Assembly: GCF_001550095.1 (NCBI RefSeq)
Contig: NZ_LRUC01000029.1
Coordinates: 1 to 50,436 of the forward strand
DNA length: 50,436 nt
Direction: 5' to 3'
Source: Celeribacter ethanolicus
Lineage (GTDB): Bacteria; Pseudomonadota; Alphaproteobacteria; Rhodobacterales; Rhodobacteraceae
Below the pieces are notes generated by a model, which was not told the origin of the DNA, searched no databases, and saw only the letters and a program-made list of their open reading frames with translations. Numbering within the stretch: position 1 is the first letter of the stretch; each line of letters opens with the position of its first letter. Made by a program: the position numbers and the translations under genes. Below, one piece after another: positions 44,990-50,436 of the stretch.

Positions 44990-46435
44990 ATGAAACTGCC
45001 GCGGTTTCTCAATACGCTGACGGGACGGTTCCTGATGTTGACGGTCATCTTCGTGATGGCCGCCGAGATCATGATCTTTGTCCCTTCCGTCGCGCGGTTC
45101 CGTGAGGATTTCCTGTTGTCGCGGCTGGAACGCGCCCAGATCGCCTCTCTTGCGCTTCTTGCCAACGACAGCCTCGATATGGACCTCGAAGACGAGCTTC
45201 TGGCCAATGCCGGTGTCTATAACGTCGTGCTGCGCCGCAACGAGATTCGCCAACTGGTGCTCTCGTCTCCGATCCCGGAGCAGATCCACGCCACTTACGA
45301 CCTGCGCGACGCGAGTGCATTGGAGTTGATCCGCGATGCCATGGTGACGCTGTTCGATCCCGAAGAGCGTGTGATCCGTGTGATCGGCGATCCGGTGAAG
45401 CAGGCGGGGCTGTTGATCGAGGTGACGCTGCCGACCGCGCCGCTGCGTGTCGCGATGATCGACTACGGGTTGCGCATTCTGCTCCTGTCCGCCGTGATCT
45501 CTTTCCTCACCGCGGGGCTGTTGTTCCTTGCGGTGCGCGCGCTTCTGGTGCGGCCGATCAAGCGGGTGGTCCATGCGATGACCTCCTATGCCCAAGCGCC
45601 CGAGGACACCCGGCGGATCATCGAACCCTCCGCCAAGGTCGCCGAGCTACGCGAAGCCGAAGCGGCGCTCAAGGCGATGGAGACGGAACTGACCGCCTCT
45701 CTGCGGCAAAAGGAACGGCTGGCGCAATTGGGCGGGGCGGTGGCGAAGGTGTCGCACGACCTGCGCAACATTCTCACCACGGCTCAGCTTTTCACCGACC
45801 GGCTCGAAATGTCGGAAGACCCGGCGGTGACCCGCTCCGCCCCAAAGCTGGTGAATTCGATCCAGCGCGCGGTGAACCTCTGTGAGACCACGCTGGCCTT
45901 CGGCAAGGCGGAGGAACCCGCACCGACCCTCACCGGCGTGCGCCTGGCCGAGCTCGTGGCCGAGGTGATCGAAGGTGAGCGTCTCGCCATCGGCGATTTC
46001 GACCTGTCCTTTGCCGAGGACATCCCTGCCACCATGGTGGTGCGCGCGGATCGCGAGCAGATGCATCGGGTGCTTTCGAACCTCGTGCGCAATGCCCGAC
46101 AGGCGATCATGGCGACCGGCGAATGCGGTGAGATTTCCGTTGCCGGGCGCGAGGACGAGGGGGAATGGGTGCTCTCGGTCACGGACACCGGACCGGGGCT
46201 GCCGCCAAAAGCACGCGAATACCTGTTTCAACCCTTTCAGGGCGGCACGCGCAAGGGCGGTTTCGGTCTTGGGCTGGCAATCTCTGCCGAACTCGTCCGG
46301 GGGCATGGCGGGCGGTTGCTGCTCAAGCGCAGTGACGAGACGGGCACAGCCTTCGAGATTCATCTGCCGAAAGGCTTTTCGATCTCGGTGCCGGGACAGG
46401 CGGGAATGTCCGTCTCAACCGAGGCCGCCGAATGA
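44990..46435 (+). CDS. Sensor histidine kinase
   Basis: The 481-residue protein has two membrane helices (about 14-32 and 162-182) around a periplasmic sensor domain, a HAMP-like linker, a HisKA domain with VAKVSHDLRNILTT (His256) and an ATPase domain with NLVRNARQAI, TDTGPGL and GGFGLGLAIS. No response regulator lies beside it, so its partner is encoded elsewhere. Eight bases follow the reductase gene, so it is in that operon. Confidence 0.94.
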   Translation: MKLPRFLNTLTGRFLMLTVIFVMAAEIMIFVPSVARFREDFLLSRLERAQIASLALLANDSLDMDLEDELLANAGVYNVVLRRNEIRQLVLSSPIPEQIHATYDLRDASALELIRDAMVTLFDPEERVIRVIGDPVKQAGLLIEVTLPTAPLRVAMIDYGLRILLLSAVISFLTAGLLFLAVRALLVRPIKRVVHAMTSYAQAPEDTRRIIEPSAKVAELREAEAALKAMETELTASLRQKERLAQLGGAVAKVSHDLRNILTTAQLFTDRLEMSEDPAVTRSAPKLVNSIQRAVNLCETTLAFGKAEEPAPTLTGVRLAELVAEVIEGERLAIGDFDLSFAEDIPATMVVRADREQMHRVLSNLVRNARQAIMATGECGEISVAGREDEGEWVLSVTDTGPGLPPKAREYLFQPFQGGTRKGGFGLGLAISAELVRGHGGRLLLKRSDETGTAFEIHLPKGFSISVPGQAGMSVSTEAAE

Positions 46436-46483
46436 CAATCGCACGCGCGATGATAAGTTTTTCAAAAAAATGACAAAGGCCTC

Positions 46484-46512
46484 TTGCGCCCCCCCGCGAC
46501 TCTCTGTACATC
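46484..46512 (+). promoter_or_regulatory. Promoter of tRNA-Arg
   Basis: TTGCGC and TACATC are separated by 17 bases and the start would be near 46519, seven bases before the mature tRNA. Confidence 0.6.
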
Positions 46513-46525
46513 GCCCCTACCCCGC

Positions 46526-46602
46526 GCGCTGGTAGCTCAGTTGGATAGAGTACTTGACTACGAATCAAGGGGTCGGGGGTTCGAATCCTCCCCAGCGCGC
46601 CA
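46526..46602 (+). tRNA. tRNA-Arg (anticodon ACG)
   Basis: Seven-base-pair acceptor stem (GCGCTGG with CCAGCGC), D arm GCTC...GAG, anticodon stem CTTGA/TCAAG with loop CTACGAA giving ACG, and the T arm with TTCGAAT loop. CCA is encoded. It reads CGU/CGC/CGA after inosine modification. The 3' half overlaps the end of the integrase gene on the other strand. Confidence 0.97.
46565..46602. other. Probable attachment site (attL/attR) in tRNA-Arg 3' half
   Basis: The recombinase gene enters the tRNA from its 3' side and stops at 46565, within the anticodon stem. Island integration usually uses this tRNA part, which is rebuilt by the element. The second copy of the site should be at the other end of the island, beyond this window. 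Confidence 0.5.
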
Positions 46603-48115
46603 TTTCACATTTTTCCCTATCAAACACCTCTAAGGCCTTGAATGGTAAGGTGGTTTTTGGAGTTCGAATACCTTTCTCACGGGAATAGATAATTGGCTCC
46701 ATAAAGGCCAATCTCAGGACAATCCGCTTCCATGCAAAATTCCCCTCCTGCCAAATCCTTTGTGGGCTTGATAAAAATGCGAGAGCGAGTTCGTAATACG
46801 TCCCTTTGCGTGTTTTTTCTTCCTGCGGTTTGGCGATCCGCTCTTTCATCACCAGCTTTTCTTGTTCCAAGGTGCTGATTTTCTTTTCATAGGCGGCAAT
46901 CACCGCAGGCTGGCTGCTGTCCATGATCCGTTCCACGAGATTGGCAATCTGTCCGTCGAGCTTGACGAGCTGGCGCTTGGCGTCTTCCCGCGACATGTTC
47001 TCCAAAGCCGAGCGTGCCGCCCATGCATCCGAGAACATGCGTTGAAGCAAGTCGAAGAACCCTTTGGTCGGTTGCAGCGTGCCAAGAAATGCTTCGAAGT
47101 CTTCCTCGACCTTGGCGCGGCGAATGCTTTTGCGGTGACTTGGGCAGCCTTTTGTCTTGCACCAGTAATACGGATGCTTCGCGCCGGTCTGGCTGGTCGA
47201 GAAACAAGCCGTCATGGGCTTGCCACAGTCTTCGCAGAGGAGAAACCCACGCAACGGAAAGGCCTCGTCAATATCCACGCGCATGGGGGCCGTTGGTTTG
47301 CCGTTTAGGCGGTCCTGAATTTGGCAATAGGTCTCATAGCTGATCAGGGGCTCATGGAAGCCCTGACGCAAGGAGATACCCCATGAGGGGGCTTCGACCA
47401 TGCCCGCATAAACGGGACGGGTCAGCATGTCGTGAATGCGCTGAGGATGGATGGTGTTTTTCGGGTGCTGCGGGTGTTTTTGCAAAAAGCGGCGCACTTC
47501 TGTCGGGGTCTGGAAACGCCCAGAGGCATAGCCTTCCAATGCTTCCTGAACGGAAGACGCAGCAGGTTCATCACGCACCAGAAGTTTGCCATGCTCACGA
47601 CTGCGCTGATAGCGATAGCCGATGGGCGCACTGAACACCCAATAGCCCTTTTCGATGCGAGCGCGCATCTTTTGCAATGTCTGACGGCGGTTTTGTTCCC
47701 GCTCCAATTCGCCTTGGGCTGCGAAGATGGTTTCGGCAAAGCGCCCCTCGGGCGTGTCTTCGAAGGTGAAGTTCAGGCATTCCACCTTGGCCCCACGGGC
47801 GGAAAGCTCATTGCGGAGCATGATGTGAAACTGGGTGTCGCGGGCAAAACGCTTGAGATCGTCAAAGATCACAGCAAAGTTTTTCTCGGGCTGGGCATCA
47901 AGAAAGCTCAGAAGCGCGACCATGCCGGGGCGTTTCATGAATGTCCCGCCGCCTGACGCATCATCGGGAAAGACCGCCGCAACGTCATAGCCTTTGGCTT
48001 CGGCATATTGCCGACACCGATGCTCCTGAGATTCCAATCCGCCGCCAGAGAGCTTCTGTTTGGTCGAAGAGACGCGGCAGTAAATAAGGGCTTGTGTTGG
48101 GGTGGTATCAAACAT
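46565..48115 (-). CDS. Large serine recombinase (integrase)
   Basis: The 516-residue protein has the resolvase domain with the nucleophile in IYCRVSSTKQ (Ser16) and FDDLKRFARD, the linking helix GELEREQNRRQTLQKMRAR, a recombinase domain (GYWVFSAPIGYRY), a zinc ribbon (LCEDCGKPMTACF ... YYWCKTKGC) and a coiled coil near 395-430. It would integrate and excise the island. The last eleven residues, ARWGGFEPPTP, plus the stop are antisense tRNA-Arg sequence (46565-46600); the coding frame therefore depends on the integration site. It overlaps the small gene upstream by eight bases. Confidence 0.95.
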   Translation of the reverse strand: MFDTTPTQALIYCRVSSTKQKLSGGGLESQEHRCRQYAEAKGYDVAAVFPDDASGGGTFMKRPGMVALLSFLDAQPEKNFAVIFDDLKRFARDTQFHIMLRNELSARGAKVECLNFTFEDTPEGRFAETIFAAQGELEREQNRRQTLQKMRARIEKGYWVFSAPIGYRYQRSREHGKLLVRDEPAASSVQEALEGYASGRFQTPTEVRRFLQKHPQHPKNTIHPQRIHDMLTRPVYAGMVEAPSWGISLRQGFHEPLISYETYCQIQDRLNGKPTAPMRVDIDEAFPLRGFLLCEDCGKPMTACFSTSQTGAKHPYYWCKTKGCPSHRKSIRRAKVEEDFEAFLGTLQPTKGFFDLLQRMFSDAWAARSALENMSREDAKRQLVKLDGQIANLVERIMDSSQPAVIAAYEKKISTLEQEKLVMKERIAKPQEEKTRKGTYYELALAFLSSPQRIWQEGNFAWKRIVLRLAFMEPIIYSREKGIRTPKTTLPFKALEVFDREKCEMARWGGFEPPTP

Positions 48116-48437
48116 CGGGACTCCCTTCTCCTGCCTGTGGTGTGGTGTCCAAAGGCATGGTGTCGTTTTGATCTGTTGGTGTTACCTCACAGTCTACCAC
48201 ATCGCTGTACGGTGGGGCAGGCAAAGAGATGTCTTGTCCACAGACATGCTGGACGGGATGGACGCCAAATCCGAGATCGACAAAGCTCACGACAATCGCC
48301 CAGAGGGCTTCGATCAGCTCTTGTTTGTCCTGATCGGAAATCTCTTCATTCTCGAAGAATGGCAGATAGGCGTCCCAGTCGATGGTGAGACGCGGCGGTG
48401 CGGTCTCTGGGTTAAAATCTGGGGGTGTGTCGGTCAT
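48108..48437 (-). CDS. Small acidic protein coupled to the recombinase
   Basis: A 109-residue protein (MTDTPPDFNPETAPPRLTID) with an acidic helix FFENEEISDQDKQELIEALW and HPVQHVCGQ. Start chosen at 48437, with AAGGAC upstream. It overlaps the recombinase start by eight bases, so coupled translation is likely. Position suggests an accessory factor such as a directionality factor, but it lacks a visible DNA-binding motif and this is inference only. Confidence 0.7.
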   Translation of the reverse strand: MTDTPPDFNPETAPPRLTIDWDAYLPFFENEEISDQDKQELIEALWAIVVSFVDLGFGVHPVQHVCGQDISLPAPPYSDVVDCEVTPTDQNDTMPLDTTPQAGEGSPDV

Positions 48438-48665
48438 GTTCCGTGTCCTTTCTGCCTGTTTGTGCGTTACTTTGGTCTCCTCTGTTGAGTTCCTGCATTG
48501 CACGCATGCAAGAACAAAAGAAGAACATAATAGGATAATAGTCCTATTTTCCAAAGCGTTATTTGCACTCAATGATAGTGACTGACCTGAAAATAAGCTG
48601 GTCAGAATGGCAAATCATGAGGCAGACTGCGGGTAAGAACGGGTATTCGGCAGCAGGAAATTCTT

Positions 48666-49391
48666 GTGGATATTGATTGGCTGAAGGCGTCTGAAGAGGA
48701 GCGCATGCAGCTCTATAAATTGACTTTTAATGTGGGGAAGCTTCTCAATCTGACGGTGTATCAGATCATGGATGCCGCTCTCGGGCGGAAGATCGTGATG
48801 GGAAAGGATTATGTTGCGAACTTTCGCAAAGGTAAAATCCGACGGGCCTATGCGAAGCTGATTTATGAATGGCTGACGGAGCATCATTTTGATCTTCTCC
48901 TTCAAGTCGCTCCTGAAAAATTCCCAGAAACGCCAGAGCAACGCTGGCAGGCTATTCTTGAAGAGCGGGCGCGATCAGATTGCTTTCGGCTTGTGCTGGT
49001 TCCCAAAACCATGGGGATCGTTGAGCGAGAAAGCCAATTGAAGCCCGCCGACTTAACCTTGCGACTGGGCGAACGCTTTTGCTTTGAGCTGGACAGTGAG
49101 GCAGAGGGCCATGCCGTGGCTCTGCAATCTGTACGCGGGCAATGGCATAACATCCCTCTTGGCTCAGAGGGGGAGACAAGTGCGCCTGTGCAAGTGGGGA
49201 AAAGCCATCTGCCTAAGATACCAAACGGGCAGCTCGATCCTTTGGCAGAAAATCACGATGAAGGGCTGCATGAATTTGTATTGGTGACTGCATCCGAAGC
49301 CGACATCCCCGCCGATATCAAATCCCTCGTCACTTGGGTGTTCGAGCATCCATGCGATTTGCATCAAGTCAAAGTTCAGTTTGTGAAGTGA
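48666..49391 (+). CDS. Island protein with DUF4384-like C-terminal half
   Basis: GTG start at 48666 follows AGGAAA. The 241-residue protein has a helical N-terminal half (WLKASEEERMQLYKLTFNVG and VANFRKGKIRRAYAKLIYEW) and a beta-rich C-terminal half: LTLRLGERFCFELDSEAEGH, AVALQSVRGQWHNIP, and LHEFVLVTASEADIPAD. The second half follows the layout of DUF4384 domains (GdxxxFxVxSxxxGy, then ...xGxE.f.liat), which recur in bacterial conflict systems. The helical half is not recognised. It points away from the recombinase and is convergent, by 16 bases, with the disrupted gene. Confidence 0.55.
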   Translation: MDIDWLKASEEERMQLYKLTFNVGKLLNLTVYQIMDAALGRKIVMGKDYVANFRKGKIRRAYAKLIYEWLTEHHFDLLLQVAPEKFPETPEQRWQAILEERARSDCFRLVLVPKTMGIVERESQLKPADLTLRLGERFCFELDSEAEGHAVALQSVRGQWHNIPLGSEGETSAPVQVGKSHLPKIPNGQLDPLAENHDEGLHEFVLVTASEADIPADIKSLVTWVFEHPCDLHQVKVQFVK

Positions 49392-49860
49392 CCGCCTAGA
49401 ATTGGTTTTAGAGCTTCATTGCACGGCCAGAGCCTCGCCCACTCCTGCGCGCCTAGTGTTTTGAAATCTTTGTGCCGCGAGGGATCACCCAGCTTGGCAA
49501 TTTCCAAGTCTTTGAAAAAATCCTCAAGTGTCCCGAGATCATCTGCAATTGACGTGGCCCCAGAGTTTTGTGCCAGCTCAATCGCGTCAAAGAAGCACGG
49601 GATTGTCACGTCATGGGCAAAGGCTTGAAGCTCATCCTGTGGCGGGATCAGCGATGCATCCTGAGTGATTTGAGCTTGTAATAGAGGTATCTCGGCCAAA
49701 TGCCCCAAGAGCTGAAAAATCCGTGTCGCGGCCTTGGGATGAGTTCGACCTTTGGCACCGTTCTTGGTGTCTTCCAATTCGATGAGCGTCATCATACCCG
49801 AAATAGCCATTACCTTTTCACGCAACTCTTGCCAGTTGTCAGGGGAATAGGCCCCAAGGG
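49376..49860 (-). pseudogene. Gene truncated by IS3-family insertion
   Basis: About 160 C-terminal residues remain, including AISGMMTLIELEDTKNGAKG, RTHPKAATRIFQLLGHLAE and a long acidic part ending LKPILGGHFTN. The upstream part of the reading frame is IS sequence in antisense, so the real N terminus is on the other side of the element, beyond the window. The HPxxxxRI block recalls the tail of some predicted metallopeptidases in mobile elements; this is weak and no HExxH is visible here. Confidence 0.6.
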
Positions 49861-49927
49861 TAATCCCCCCGAAATTTAGGGGCGTTTGAAAGTAGAATTT
49901 TCTCGAAAGATAAAAGAGGAGATTCTG

Positions 49928-50194
49928 ATGAAGAAATCGAAATACAGCGACGCTCAGATCATGAGTATTTTGAAACAGGCCGAAGGCGGTGTGCCGGTTG
50001 CGGATCTGTGCCGTGAGCATGGGATGAGTTCGGCGAGCTTTTACAAATGGCGCTCGAAGTATGGCGGCATGGATGCGAGCCTGATGGCGCGGATGAAAGA
50101 GCTCGACGAGGAAAACAAGCGCCTCAAGCGCATGTATGCCGAGAAGAGCATGCAAAACGACCTGTTGAAGGAAGCGCTTGGAAAAAAGTGGTAA
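49928..50194 (+). CDS. IS3-family transposase OrfA
   Basis: The 88-residue protein begins MKKSKYSDAQIMSILKQAEG, has the helix-turn-helix VADLCREHGMSSASFYKWRS and a leucine-zipper-like coiled coil (MKELDEENKRLKRMYAEKSM). It binds the IS ends. The start follows AGAGGAG. Frameshifting at 50182-50188 fuses it to OrfB. Confidence 0.95.
   Translation: MKKSKYSDAQIMSILKQAEGGVPVADLCREHGMSSASFYKWRSKYGGMDASLMARMKELDEENKRLKRMYAEKSMQNDLLKEALGKKW
50182..50188 (+). other. Programmed -1 frameshift heptamer A AAA AAG
   Basis: In the OrfA frame the codons are GGA AAA AAG TGG TAA, so A AAA AAG lies in the correct phase, two codons before the OrfA stop. Slippage continues as GTG GTA AGG in the OrfB frame. Confidence 0.85.
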
Positions 50195-50436
50195 GGCCGT
50201 CTCAACGCAGAGAGATGGCCGAGTGGGCGGTTCGGCACCGGTCCGTCAGCATTGCTTTGGCCTGCCGAGCATTCAGCATCAGTGAGACGTGCTATCGATA
50301 TCAGCCGACGCTCAGAGCTGAGAACGAGCTGATCGCCGATTGGCTTGTCGCGCTGACAACGGCCAAGAGGAGTTGGGGGTTTGGTCTGTGCTTTTTGCAT
50401 CTGCGGAACGTCAAAGGTTTTGGCTGGAACCACAAA
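50188..50436 (+). CDS. IS3-family transposase OrfB (partial)
   Basis: The -1 frame reads VVRPSQRREMAEWAVRHRSV, then ALACRAFSISETCYRYQPTL and RSWGFGLCFLHLRNVKGF, the HTH_21-type N terminus of OrfB before the DDE catalytic domain. The window ends in frame after 83 codons. Expressed mainly as OrfAB fusion by frameshift. Confidence 0.93.
   Translation, partial: MVRPSQRREMAEWAVRHRSVSIALACRAFSISETCYRYQPTLRAENELIADWLVALTTAKRSWGFGLCFLHLRNVKGFGWNHK

Larger units (their letters stand above)
49861..50436 (+). mobile_element. IS3-family insertion sequence, left part
   Basis: The element begins near the CCCCCCGAAATTTAGGGG sequence at about 49865-49882, probably its terminal inverted repeat, and continues beyond the window. 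It carries orfA and the start of orfB with a -1 frameshift. The exact left boundary and target duplication cannot be fixed without the right end. Confidence 0.8.

Overview
The window is chromosomal DNA of an alphaproteobacterium, most likely a marine Rhodobacteraceae (Roseobacter-type) strain. Signs of this are the base composition, the BztABCD amino-acid transporter, an ATP12 chaperone gene, a LuxR/LuxI pair, a bacterial voltage-gated sodium channel and the ribosomal-protein gene order. I could not run any search; family assignments are from reading the proteins.

Positions 1-24210 hold tuf followed by the S10, spc and alpha ribosomal-protein operons, ending in rplQ. The gene order is canonical except that foreign genes interrupt it: a DUF4236 gene between tuf and rpsJ; an AT-rich hypothetical gene between rplW and rplB; a 3.5 kb block (trypco2-like protein, transglutaminase, BacNav channel, 2OG-Fe(II) oxygenase, small membrane protein) between rplP and rpmC; and a 3.4 kb block (secreted repeat protein, ECF sigma, anti-sigma, three very small proteins, an AT-rich membrane protein) between rpmD and rplO. 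Upstream of each interruption there is a Rho-independent terminator. Downstream, each ribosomal block restarts from its own sigma70-like promoter with a 17-base spacer, and in all four cases a hairpin lies at or just after the predicted transcript start.

Positions 24379-29878 hold a quorum-sensing pair (luxR, luxI), rarA, and a tight crcB-rluC-gph-like-ATP12 operon. Positions 30107-34606 are bztABCD, a glutamate/glutamine/aspartate/asparagine ABC importer, with a stem-loop between bztA and bztB. Positions 34653-42570 run on the minus strand in the conserved order rpmH-rnpA-yidD, (one plus-strand unknown), ttcA, an EAL-type protein, yidC, engB, argB and a SixA-like phosphatase. Positions 42877-46435 run on the plus strand: a TVP38/TMEM64 membrane protein overlapping a class I flavin disulfide reductase, then an orphan sensor histidine kinase.

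At 46526 a tRNA-Arg(ACG) gene marks the start of a genomic island that runs off the window. A large serine recombinase ends inside the tRNA gene, so its last eleven residues are translated from antisense tRNA sequence. Beyond it are a small coupled acidic protein, an unknown protein with a DUF4384-like C-terminal half, and an unidentified gene cut by an IS3-family element whose orfA/orfB junction carries a classic -1 frameshift heptamer.

The points most worth a second look are the re-promoted breaks in the ribosomal superoperon with their 5' hairpins, the repeat-in-palindrome element between rpoA and rplQ, the recombinase/tRNA overlap, and the conflict-system-like small cargo genes.
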